Source: Phycisphaerae bacterium
GTDB lineage: Bacteria; Planctomycetota; Phycisphaerae; SM23-33
Direction of reading: 5' to 3'
NCBI GenBank assembly: GCA_018335035.1
Contig: JAGXKT010000002.1
Span: forward strand, 62,001 to 126,000
DNA length: 64,000 nt
Each line of letters opens with the position of its first letter. The first letter of the stretch is position 1. The translations under genes were made by a program, and so were the position numbers. Below are positions 11,001 to 19,605 of the stretch, piece by piece. The notes under the pieces are model-generated. The model saw only the letters and a program-made list of their open reading frames with translations. It searched no databases and was not told where the DNA came from.

Positions 11001-13376
11001 CTACGGTGCGGCGCGTGTGGTTGGTCGTGTGGCGGGCTGCGTCGCCGGGCGTGTCGCGGGGCGCGTCGCCGGGCGTGTCGCGGGGCGCGTCGTCGGGCGT
11101 CGCGGCGCGGCGAACTCGAGCAGCGCCGTCATCAGCCGAACGCACGTGTCGGGCGTGTAGCCGCGCACGTCGAAGCCGGGATAGCCGACCAGCCCGGCCG
11201 TCAGGTCGTCGCGGCTGAAGACCACGGCCAGTCGGGGGCGCCCGTCCCGGCCGGCGGCGTACACGCCTTCAAGCCGGCGGCGGTCGGCACCGGCGTCCAG
11301 CGATTGGGCATAGGCCTTGCGCAGCCGTAGGGGCCCGGCGGCCCGGTAGATCGCGTGATCGCTCGCCAGCGGCTCCAGCCGACCGCCGGGCACGAGCTTG
11401 GGCAGCTGCTCTTGCGCCGCGTCGGCAAACGCCCGCGTCCCGCCGGCCGCGTCGACGATCAGCGTGCCGCCGGCATCGATGAACCGCCGCAGCGCGGCCA
11501 GCTGCTCGTCCGTCCATTCGAAGCCCTCTGTGCCGGTCATCACGGCGACGGGGCGCTTGGCGGCGTCGAGTTCAGCCGGCGGAATCGGCGTGGTCACGTC
11601 GAGGGCGATGCCCTCTGCCGCCAGGAGCAGCGCCAGTCGCCGCCAGGCCAGCGGCTCCGGGTTGCAGTTACCGTCGTGCCGCACGCGCGCGATTCGCACT
11701 GCGTGGGTCGGCATGCGCCGTGCCGGCTCGGGCCAGCGATCCGCGCCGCGCGGCAGCAGCGCGCCGCGACCCGTGGCCAGCAGGTAGACGTTGCCCAGCA
11801 GGTCGAACACGGGGCGGTTGTCGTCGGAGTGCGGCCCGAGTTGCAATGCCATGGACAGCTCGCGCGGGGCGTGGATCGCCAGCGGGCGGATACCATTGGA
11901 CACGGCGACCAGGCCCCAGCGGGATCGTCGCGTCTCCGGCTCGGCGTGACCGCCGCGGAGCGTGAACACGGGGTGGTCGTCGTCGATGCGTTCCAGCGAC
12001 CAGTCGGGGAACATCCGCTGATACAAACGGCGCATGTCGAGCGTGAAGCTGCCGCTGTTGCACGCGGCCTCTGAGAGGATCAACCCGCCGCCAAGGGCGA
12101 AGCGTCGCAGGCGGGCGACCTCGTCGTCCGTCAGTTCGCAGGGCCCGGCGCCGGAAATGTAGCAGATCGGGGCCTCGCGCCAGTCTTCGGCGGGTGCATC
12201 GGCTGGCAGAACCTGCCAACCCAGCGAGCGCTCGTACGTCCTGCTCAGCCAGCGAGCCAGCGTCGCCGCGTCGCGCGGACGGGGGTTCCACAGCCCGTCG
12301 TATTGCAGCTTCGTCACCACGACGGGCGCCCGCCCGCGCGCCAGAAACAGCAATGCCAGACCCGTCGGTTCGGTCCGCTGGGCGGCGTCGCCTTCGCCCC
12401 AGCTCCCGTCGGGGTTCTGGCGGGCCAGCAGGGCGGTTGCGGCGCTGGCATACCAGTCGTGTTCGCCGAAGTATTTGTACCCGCTGGCGCGCCCCACGCG
12501 CGCGGCGCAGAACAGCCAGTAGTAGTACCACTGCACGCCCTTGGCCGGGTTCTCGGCGGCGGCGAAGTGCTCGCCCAGCCACCCGTGGGCTTGCGCGATC
12601 GGCTCGTATTGGGGCTTGCGCCGGCAGCGGACGTAGTCCTCGGCATGCAGCGCGTCAAAGCAGGTATACAGTGTCGCCAGCCCCGCGGCCGTCATCGATC
12701 CGTACGGGCGCGTCCGTACGGCACCGGGGGGGATCCGGTAGCCCCAGCCGCCGCCGGCCTGCTGCTCATCCAGCCAGTGCTGTTCCATCGCGCGCCAGTA
12801 GCGTTTGGGGATCTCCGGTCCCCGCTCGGCCGCATGACGCATTGCCATCGCCGCGATCTGCGTGCAGGAGTTGTCGTACGCCGCGTCGGGCTCATTACGC
12901 GGCGTATACGAGTAGGCGCCGTCCGGCCCGGCCGCCTCCAGCAGCCAGCGGGCATCCTGCAGAAGTACGTCGCGATAGCGGTCCGCCCGCGTCTGAGACA
13001 TCGCACACACCCGCAGCGCGACGGAATACGTCCCGTCGAGCCGCGCCGCGGTCAACCATCGAAGCGCGCGGGGCATCGGTTCGGTGGCTTCATCGTCGCC
13101 GACGGACAGAAGCGCATACGCCGCCAGTGCCGTCCGCCCGCCGTGCAGGCCTCGCGGCGCGTCGGGCGCATACTCGCCGCGGCACTTGCCGTCCGGGCCG
13201 ATGCGTCCGCGAAGAAAGCCCGCCGCCCGATCGATGGCGGCTCGAACCCGGGCGGGATCGGGCGGCTCCGCGGCGCACTCGGCCGCCGGCGCGATACACA
13301 GGCACGCGACCGCCAGCGGCACCACGGCGCGGCGGAGGTCGATGGCGGCCCGTGGCGGCGTCACCGGGCCTTCCAC
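11001..13376 (-). CDS. DUF4159-type protein with N-terminal prenyltransferase/squalene-oxidase-like toroid region and signal peptide
   Basis: Signal-like N-terminus; QNPDGSWGEGDAAQRTEPTGLALLFLARGRAPVVVTKLQYDGLWNPRP; C-terminal TRPA repeats. Confidence 0.75.
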   Translation of the reverse strand: MEGPVTPPRAAIDLRRAVVPLAVACLCIAPAAECAAEPPDPARVRAAIDRAAGFLRGRIGPDGKCRGEYAPDAPRGLHGGRTALAAYALLSVGDDEATEPMPRALRWLTAARLDGTYSVALRVCAMSQTRADRYRDVLLQDARWLLEAAGPDGAYSYTPRNEPDAAYDNSCTQIAAMAMRHAAERGPEIPKRYWRAMEQHWLDEQQAGGGWGYRIPPGAVRTRPYGSMTAAGLATLYTCFDALHAEDYVRCRRKPQYEPIAQAHGWLGEHFAAAENPAKGVQWYYYWLFCAARVGRASGYKYFGEHDWYASAATALLARQNPDGSWGEGDAAQRTEPTGLALLFLARGRAPVVVTKLQYDGLWNPRPRDAATLARWLSRTYERSLGWQVLPADAPAEDWREAPICYISGAGPCELTDDEVARLRRFALGGGLILSEAACNSGSFTLDMRRLYQRMFPDWSLERIDDDHPVFTLRGGHAEPETRRSRWGLVAVSNGIRPLAIHAPRELSMALQLGPHSDDNRPVFDLLGNVYLLATGRGALLPRGADRWPEPARRMPTHAVRIARVRHDGNCNPEPLAWRRLALLLAAEGIALDVTTPIPPAELDAAKRPVAVMTGTEGFEWTDEQLAALRRFIDAGGTLIVDAAGGTRAFADAAQEQLPKLVPGGRLEPLASDHAIYRAAGPLRLRKAYAQSLDAGADRRRLEGVYAAGRDGRPRLAVVFSRDDLTAGLVGYPGFDVRGYTPDTCVRLMTALLEFAAPRRPTTRPATRPATRPATRPATQPATRPTTRAAP
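11041..11100. repeat. 24-bp tandem repeat (gtcgccgggcgtgtcgcggggcgc), 2 perfect copies plus a partial third
   Basis: Copies at 11041-11064 and 11065-11088, degenerate partial at 11089-11100; encodes (TRPA)n on the minus strand. Confidence 0.9.
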
Positions 13377-14461
13377 ATGAACAGGATTCGCGGCGTCTGG
13401 ATCTCGTCGAAGGTCTTGCCGTCGATATGGATTCCCGGGGAGGTCTCAAAGCCCATACGCTCGCGCAGTGTCTGGCGGCGGTAGTATTGCTTGACGTGCG
13501 GTTCATCCAGCCCGGCCAGGACTGCCGCTCGATCAATCGCCTTGTCGCGGTAGCCGAGGGTATCGATCAGCCCGAGCGTTCGGGCCTGCTCGGCGACGTA
13601 GACCTTGCCGTTGAAGGCGGCATACTCGGGCGGCGGGCGGTTGGCGGGCTGTTCCGGCACGGGGCCGCGATACGGCGCCAGTTTGTGCCCGCGCCCCTCG
13701 ACGACAACCTGCTCAAACCGATCCTGCATCGCGTCCAGCAGATCGCGCAGGTGGCGTCGCTGCTCGTCCGAGGGCTCGCGCCACGGGCTCATTTCGTCTT
13801 TCCACTGCTCGGCGTGCGACGATTTCAACACGATCATCTTCGCGCCGAGTTTCTCCAGCGTTCCGGACAGCACCGGCCACTGCGCGATGACGCCGATGCT
13901 TCCGGTAATGGTCGTCGGCTCGGCGACGATCTCGTCTGCGCCGGCCGAGATGTAGTACCCGCCACTGGCCGCCAGGCCGCCCATCGAAACCACCACGGCC
14001 TTGCCGGCGTTCCGTATGCGGCTGATTTCCTGGTGGATCTGGTTGCTGGCGGAGACGCCTCCGCCCGGCGAGTTGACGCGGACGACGACGGCTCGAACGT
14101 TCTGGTCGTTTCGCACCCGGCGCGCGAACGTGCGGAACAGGCCGGCCTGCTCGTCGTCGATCACGCCGGAGACCGTAAAGACCGCGACGACCTGCTCCTC
14201 GTCACCCGCGCGGAGAACCTGCGAGGCCAGCCCCGATTCCATCTGCAGCGCCGTCAGAAGCACCAGATAGACGTTCAGCATGACGGAACCGACCAGCAGA
14301 AAGGCCAGCACACCGATGGTCAGGCGTCCCAGAAGTCGGCTGCGAGGGGCCTTTCGGCCCCGGTCCGCCCCGGCCGGTGGCGCAGGAGGCATCGCCGGTG
14401 CGGCGCCCGACACCGCAACGGATTCGGTGGCGTGTTCGGCTGATTCGTCGTTGGTGGTCAT
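13361..14461 (-). CDS. sppA: Signal peptide peptidase SppA-like, S49 family
   Basis: N-terminal TM; VRVNSPGGGVSASNQIHQEI; MGGLAASGGYYISAGADEIVAEPTTITGSIGVI. Confidence 0.88.
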   Translation of the reverse strand: MTTNDESAEHATESVAVSGAAPAMPPAPPAGADRGRKAPRSRLLGRLTIGVLAFLLVGSVMLNVYLVLLTALQMESGLASQVLRAGDEEQVVAVFTVSGVIDDEQAGLFRTFARRVRNDQNVRAVVVRVNSPGGGVSASNQIHQEISRIRNAGKAVVVSMGGLAASGGYYISAGADEIVAEPTTITGSIGVIAQWPVLSGTLEKLGAKMIVLKSSHAEQWKDEMSPWREPSDEQRRHLRDLLDAMQDRFEQVVVEGRGHKLAPYRGPVPEQPANRPPPEYAAFNGKVYVAEQARTLGLIDTLGYRDKAIDRAAVLAGLDEPHVKQYYRRQTLRERMGFETSPGIHIDGKTFDEIQTPRILFMWKAR

Positions 14462-14554
14462 GACGTTCTCCCATTGGGGTACCGGACCCCGCGCTGCTCG
14501 TTAGTGTATCACGCTCGGCGGCACGTGCCCATGGGCGGCCGCACCGCGACGCTG

Positions 14555-14582
14555 TTGGCATCGCGCCGCGTGGTCGTATAAT
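14555..14582 (+). promoter_or_regulatory. Sigma70-like promoter TTGGCA-N16-TATAAT
   Basis: -35 at 14555-14560, -10 at 14577-14582, 34 nt before the ATG at 14617. Confidence 0.55.
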
Positions 14583-14616
14583 GGCCGCACAGGCAACCAC
14601 GGGAGACGCAACAGAC

Positions 14617-15108
14617 ATGACGCACGCAACACGAATCGGTTTGGCGGTGGTTGCGGTCGCGGCACTGCCCTTGGGCTGTGAGCCGAGCGAGCTGTACCGC
14701 AACACGCGCCAGTTCACCGAGGACACGCTCGCGCCGCGGTCCGAGTGGCAGGCGCGGGGGCGGGGATTCGACGCCCCGCCTCACGCGATCGACTCGAACA
14801 CGCAGACCGTCGCCCGGACGCGGCGGGGTTACGGCGACGCGTCGCTGACGCTCGATTTGGGCGACGTGTGCCTGTTCAACATGGTGATACTCGATCACGG
14901 CTCGGCCGGCGAGATGGGGTTCGCCGGGCGCGTGGCTGTGCTGACGAGCATTGACGGAAAGACGTTCACGCGGTGCGCCGCGGCGCCGGGGACGCGCCGG
15001 ATTACGCTGATTCCGGTCGTGACGCCGACCTTGGCCCGCTACGTGCGCATTCAGGCGGTCAGCCCGGGCGGGCGCCCGTGGTCGATTGCGGAGGTACACT
15101 TGCAGTGA
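14617..15108 (+). CDS. Lipoprotein with F5/8 type C (discoidin)-like domain
   Basis: Lipobox ALPLGC; AIDSNTQT…ASLTLDLGDVCLFNMVILDHGS…ARYVRIQA. Confidence 0.7.
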   Translation: MTHATRIGLAVVAVAALPLGCEPSELYRNTRQFTEDTLAPRSEWQARGRGFDAPPHAIDSNTQTVARTRRGYGDASLTLDLGDVCLFNMVILDHGSAGEMGFAGRVAVLTSIDGKTFTRCAAAPGTRRITLIPVVTPTLARYVRIQAVSPGGRPWSIAEVHLQ

Positions 15109-15151
15109 CGACACCGATGCGGCGTGCGAATAAAAATCGGGAGCTTGGCAC

Positions 15152-15574
15152 ATGAATGGCGACAACACGAGCAGCGACGCAAGCGGCCGCGACACGCCGT
15201 ACATCGTCATCGTCGGCATCCTGGCGGCGATGATCGTCGTCTGCCTGGCGACGCTGTGGCTGATGGAGCGCAACCGTCGCGTCAAGGCGCAGCGGCGGCT
15301 TGCCGAGGTCTCCGCGCAGCGCAACAGGCCGTTGGAGCAGTTGCTTGGAGCGTCGTACGCGCGGTCGGGCGACTCGTTCGCGCCGGCCGGCGCCGTCCGC
15401 CCGCTGCAGGCGGCAGACATCGTGCATATGGAGACTGCCGACGACACGCGCCGGCTGAAAGTGTCCGCCGAGGCGGGTCGGCGGCTGGGCTTCCGCGCCG
15501 GCGACGTGATCCAGGTCGTTGAGGCGACGACGAGTCGTCCGGGCGAGCCGCCTGCCGACACGCCGGATCGGTGA
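15152..15574 (+). CDS. Hypothetical single-TM protein
   Basis: N-terminal hydrophobic helix, consistent codon bias; no family recognised. Confidence 0.65.
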   Translation: MNGDNTSSDASGRDTPYIVIVGILAAMIVVCLATLWLMERNRRVKAQRRLAEVSAQRNRPLEQLLGASYARSGDSFAPAGAVRPLQAADIVHMETADDTRRLKVSAEAGRRLGFRAGDVIQVVEATTSRPGEPPADTPDR

Positions 15575-15618
15575 TCGCGGCGGTCGAATTTCAGTTTATG
15601 GCGCCCGGCGCGTGTGCT

Positions 15619-15644
15619 ATTCTACCGTCAAATCGCGGTAGAAT
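15619..15644. promoter_or_regulatory. Perfect inverted repeat ATTCTACCG-N8-CGGTAGAAT upstream of the hydrolase/GH3 operon
   Basis: 9-bp arms; overlaps a TATTCT (-10-like) hexamer; 17 bp before the ATG at 15662. Confidence 0.55.
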
Positions 15645-15661
15645 TTGAACGAGCCGAGTGC

Positions 15662-16432
15662 ATGAAACACGAGACGTTGGAACGTGGCCGGGGGGCGCCA
15701 TTGCTGATGCTTCACGGCATGATGGGCGAACCGGGCAACTGGTCGCGCTTGAGCGACCACTTGCCCGAGTCATGTCGTATGATTGCGCTGCGGTTTCCCT
15801 TCTTTGAGGACGGACACAAGCTTAACAGTGTCCCGGCCGTGACGGATTACGCCCAGGACTACGTCGAACAAGCCGGTCTGGAGCGATTTGCCGTCTGCGG
15901 CAACTCCCTGGGCGGGCACGTGGCGATTGACCTGGCGATTCGCATGCCGCAGCGCGTCTGCGGGCTCGTGCTCAGCGGGTCGAGCGGGCTGTTCGAGCGG
16001 ACCTTCGGCACGGTCGTGACGCGCCCGCCGCGGTCGTGGGTGCGCGAGAAGATACGCGAAATCTTCCACGACGACGAGCACGTGACCGAGGAAATGGTCG
16101 ACCGCGTCATCGGCGTGATCTCCAGCCGGCGCAACGTGCGCACGCTGATTCAGATCGCCAAATCCGCCAAGCGGGACAACGTCGCTGAACGGCTGCGGTC
16201 GATTCAGTGCCCGGCGTTGCTGATCTGGGGCCGCCAGGACGAAATCACGCCGCCCAGCGTGGCCGAGGAATTCCATCGCAACCTGCCCAACAGCGAGCTG
16301 CACTGGCTGGAGGCGTGCGGGCACGCACCGATGCTCGAGTACCCGGAGCAGTTTGCCCAGGCGCTGGGTCGATGGTGGCGAGGGCACATCCATCCAGACA
16401 CATCCCGTCGGCAGGACGGAGTCGCCACGTGA
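15662..16432 (+). CDS. Alpha/beta hydrolase
   Basis: MLHGMMGEPGNW, VCGNSLGGHVAIDLA nucleophile elbow, WGRQDEITP, CGHAPMLEYPEQF. Confidence 0.9.
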   Translation: MKHETLERGRGAPLLMLHGMMGEPGNWSRLSDHLPESCRMIALRFPFFEDGHKLNSVPAVTDYAQDYVEQAGLERFAVCGNSLGGHVAIDLAIRMPQRVCGLVLSGSSGLFERTFGTVVTRPPRSWVREKIREIFHDDEHVTEEMVDRVIGVISSRRNVRTLIQIAKSAKRDNVAERLRSIQCPALLIWGRQDEITPPSVAEEFHRNLPNSELHWLEACGHAPMLEYPEQFAQALGRWWRGHIHPDTSRRQDGVAT

Positions 16433-17964
16433 GCGCGCTGGCCGCGGCGCTGAACGTCTGGAGCAAGGTCGTCCAGCGCCGCATCCGTCGAGCGCGGCGG
16501 GATCCCGTCGGCATGCAGCGTCGCGTCTTCGAGCGCTTGCTGCGCAAGGGGCGCCGGACCGCGTTCGGCCGGCAGCACGGATTTGACCGCATCCGCACGC
16601 CCGATGACTTCGCGCGCGCCGTTCCGGTCGCCGATTACGTAGGGCGCCTCGAGATGTTCGAGCGCATCGTTGCCGGCGAACGGGACGTCGCCTGGCCCGG
16701 GCGAGTCCGCGTGTTCGCGCAGACCTCCGGCACGACGGCCGGCGACAAGCGCATCCCGCTGACGCGCGAGATGATGCGCGCCAACCGCCGGGCCGCGATG
16801 CGGATTTTCGCCTACTACGACCGGCGGCAGGGCGTTCGCGCCGGGGATCTGTTCCGGGGGAAGCTGCTGTTTCTCGGTGGCTCGACGGACCTGACCCGCA
16901 CGGAAAGCGGTGCGCTGATCGGCGACCTGTCCGGCATTGCGACGCGGTCGATCGTCTGGCCGATCAGCCGATGCTATGAGCCGGGAAAGGACCTGGCGCT
17001 GATCGACGATTGGGAGCAGAAGGTTCGGCGCGTTGCCGAGCGGACGGTACGGCGCGACGTGCGCTTCGTCACCGGCATGCCGAGTTGGGTCAAGGTGTTG
17101 TTCGACCGTTTGTGCGAGCTGCGCGGGGTGGCGCCGGAGGGGGGGATCAGCCGGATCTGGCCCAACCTGCGCCTCTTCGTCCACGGCGGGGTCAATTTCG
17201 CGCCGTATCGACGGAGCTTCGAGCGGTATTTCGCCGCCGGCGCGGCGCCGGAGTTCCTGGAGGTCTATCCCGCCAGCGAGGGCTTCATCGGCATCCAGGC
17301 CGAGCGCGATCGGCCGGACCTGGACCTGCTGACGGACAACGGCCTGTTCTACGAGTTCGTTCCGCTCAGTGAGTGGGGCCGCGACGACGCCCCGCGCCTG
17401 ACGGTCGGGCGGGTCGAGCCGGACGTGCCGTACTGCGTCGTGCTCAGCACGTGCGCCGGGCTGTGGGCGTACGACCTGGGCGACGTGGTGCGGTTCACGA
17501 GCGTCCGCCCCCCGCGGCTGGTGTTCGCCGGGCGCAACAAGCATTTCATCAACGCGTTCGGGGAGAACATCATTGGCGAGCAGGTCTCGGCCGCCGTCGC
17601 GGAGGCCGCCGCGCACACCGGCGCCGAGGTTGCGGAGTTCACGGCTGGGCCTATCTACGCCGGCGCGGGCCGGCCGGTCGGTGCCCATGAGTACGTGGTG
17701 GAGTTTTCCCAGCCCCCGGGCGAGGGGGTCGAGGCGTTCGCCGCCGCAATCGACGACGCCCTGAAGCGTCTGAACCATGACTACGCCGTTAAGCGCGGCG
17801 GCGACGTGGGCATGACAGGCGTGGAGGTCACGCAGGTGCCGCGGGGGACGTTCTACGCGTGGATGAAGCAGCGCGGCAAGCTCGGCGGGCAACACAAGGT
17901 GCCCGTCTGTGCCAATGATCGCACGGCAATCGACGCGCTGCGCGCGGCGGGCGGGCTGGCGTGA
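16429..17964 (+). CDS. GH3-family acyl-adenylate/amido-synthetase-like protein
   Basis: GTG start overlapping the hydrolase stop (GTGA); FAQTSGTTAGDKRIPLT; YPASEGFIGIQ; YDLGDVVRFT; INAFGENI; KRGGDVGMTGVEVTQVPRGTFYAWM. Confidence 0.88.
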   Translation: MSALAAALNVWSKVVQRRIRRARRDPVGMQRRVFERLLRKGRRTAFGRQHGFDRIRTPDDFARAVPVADYVGRLEMFERIVAGERDVAWPGRVRVFAQTSGTTAGDKRIPLTREMMRANRRAAMRIFAYYDRRQGVRAGDLFRGKLLFLGGSTDLTRTESGALIGDLSGIATRSIVWPISRCYEPGKDLALIDDWEQKVRRVAERTVRRDVRFVTGMPSWVKVLFDRLCELRGVAPEGGISRIWPNLRLFVHGGVNFAPYRRSFERYFAAGAAPEFLEVYPASEGFIGIQAERDRPDLDLLTDNGLFYEFVPLSEWGRDDAPRLTVGRVEPDVPYCVVLSTCAGLWAYDLGDVVRFTSVRPPRLVFAGRNKHFINAFGENIIGEQVSAAVAEAAAHTGAEVAEFTAGPIYAGAGRPVGAHEYVVEFSQPPGEGVEAFAAAIDDALKRLNHDYAVKRGGDVGMTGVEVTQVPRGTFYAWMKQRGKLGGQHKVPVCANDRTAIDALRAAGGLA

Positions 17965-18019
17965 AGGCCGTGGTTGCTCCCCTTTGCCCCCGGCGGGTAC
18001 CATAGACCCGGCTACAGCC

Positions 18020-19021
18020 ATGCGACGCCGATTCGAGCTATCCAAGCAGCACGTCCTGGTGGGGTTGGCGTGCCTGTGCGCTGTGGCGGCGGCGGCGACG
18101 ACGTTCGCCCCGCGGCTCGGCGGCACGGTGCGCGCGGCGGCGGGGACGGTTCTGGCCCCGTTCGCCGATGCGGGCATGTACGTCACGGCTACGGCGCGCA
18201 GGCGTATCGGGCGCCCGGAGATGGTGCCCGCCGTCGAGCATGCCGCGTTGCGTCGACGGGCGGATTACCTGTTGGCGCAGGTGGACCATCTTCAGAAGCG
18301 CCTCGCTGACCAGCGGGACCGCTTTCGACAGGCGAGGGCGTTCGCCCGTCTGTTCGGCGACCGGCCTGCGGAGCAGATTCCCTTCAAGCTCATTCCGGCA
18401 CGCGTGGTGATGCGCCAGGCGTTGCCGTACGGGCAGGGGGGGGCGTTGAACGTCGGCGGCGCCGGCGGAGCGGCTGTCGGCGCACCGGTGACGATGCGAT
18501 CGCTCCTGACCGGTGAGCCCAAGGAATTGCTTCCGGAACGATGGGGCGTCGTTCGCGGGACCGTGCTGGTGGGGCGCATCAGCGCCTCGTGGGCATTCGG
18601 TGCGCGCGTGGCGCTCGTGACGGACCCCTCGTGCAAGGTTCAGGCGCAGGTGCGTCGGGTTATTCGCGACCCCGATAACCCGCGCCAGGTCCGCATCGTG
18701 CGCGAGGGATTCGCGCGGACGGTCAAGCTCTCGCCGGACTACAACGATCCGATTGACGTCATCGCCACCGGCGGCGACGACGCCCGAAGCGTCGTCATCC
18801 GGCAGGTCAAGGCCGACCACAACATCCTGCCCGGCGACGTGGTCGTCACGCGGGCCGATGGCGTCTGCCCCGAGCGCCTGCTGATCGGCGAGGTGGCCGA
18901 GGTCGTCGCCGACGCCGAGCACAGCGGCTTCGTGTGGCTACGCGTCGATCCGGCGGCCGAACTGGACGCGCTGCGGCGCGTGTATGTTGTCAAGCCGGTC
19001 TGGACGAAAGCGAGCCGCTGA
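18020..19021 (+). CDS. mreC: Rod shape-determining protein MreC
   Basis: N-terminal TM, coiled coil, GAPVTMRSLLTGE…LVGRISASWAFGARVALVTDPSCKVQAQV, next to mreD. Confidence 0.85.
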   Translation: MRRRFELSKQHVLVGLACLCAVAAAATTFAPRLGGTVRAAAGTVLAPFADAGMYVTATARRRIGRPEMVPAVEHAALRRRADYLLAQVDHLQKRLADQRDRFRQARAFARLFGDRPAEQIPFKLIPARVVMRQALPYGQGGALNVGGAGGAAVGAPVTMRSLLTGEPKELLPERWGVVRGTVLVGRISASWAFGARVALVTDPSCKVQAQVRRVIRDPDNPRQVRIVREGFARTVKLSPDYNDPIDVIATGGDDARSVVIRQVKADHNILPGDVVVTRADGVCPERLLIGEVAEVVADAEHSGFVWLRVDPAAELDALRRVYVVKPVWTKASR

Positions 19022-19575
19022 TGCGCTGGGTGGCGTTTGCGATTCTGGCGTACGTCGCCGTCCTGCTGCAGACGACGGTGACCGGACTGATTCGCATCGG
19101 TGGGTTCGCGTTCGGCGGCATTCGCCCGGATCTGCCGGCCACGCTGGCCGTGTTCGTCGCGTTGCGCGTACGGGACGGCACGGACGCGATGCTTGCGGCG
19201 CTGGTGCTGGGTGCGGCGCTGGATATGACGGTCGTCGGCGGGCCCGGCGGCGAGACGGCCCTCGGTGTGCTGCCGCTGACCTACGTTCTGGGTGCCGCGG
19301 TCGTCTATTACGTGCGCGAGGCGCTGTTCGCCGAGCGCATCACGACGCAGGTGATCCTGGCGCTGGGGTTCGCCCTGCTGGTCCATGCCGGGTGGGTCTC
19401 GGCGCAGGCACTGCTCAACGCCGGGACGATGACGTGGGCGGCGTACCGGGCGATGCTCCTGCAGGCCGTCGGCGTGGCGGCCTACACGGGTGCCGTCATG
19501 CCGCTCGTCGTTGCGGCGCTTCGCCGGTGTGAGCGATGGATCGTGCCGGCTGCACCCCTGCGTCGCGGGTCGTGA
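19021..19575 (+). CDS. mreD: Rod shape-determining protein MreD
   Basis: Polytopic; RPDLPATLAVFVALRVRDGTDAMLAALVLGAALDM; position between mreC and PBP2. Confidence 0.82.
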   Translation: MRWVAFAILAYVAVLLQTTVTGLIRIGGFAFGGIRPDLPATLAVFVALRVRDGTDAMLAALVLGAALDMTVVGGPGGETALGVLPLTYVLGAAVVYYVREALFAERITTQVILALGFALLVHAGWVSAQALLNAGTMTWAAYRAMLLQAVGVAAYTGAVMPLVVAALRRCERWIVPAAPLRRGS

Positions 19576-19605
19576 CGTCCAGGCGCGTGAATCGAGAGGA
19601 GTGCG

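Noticed and set aside
11041-11100. CRISPR-like repeats
   Set aside because: Repeats are contiguous with no spacers and are in-frame coding repeats.
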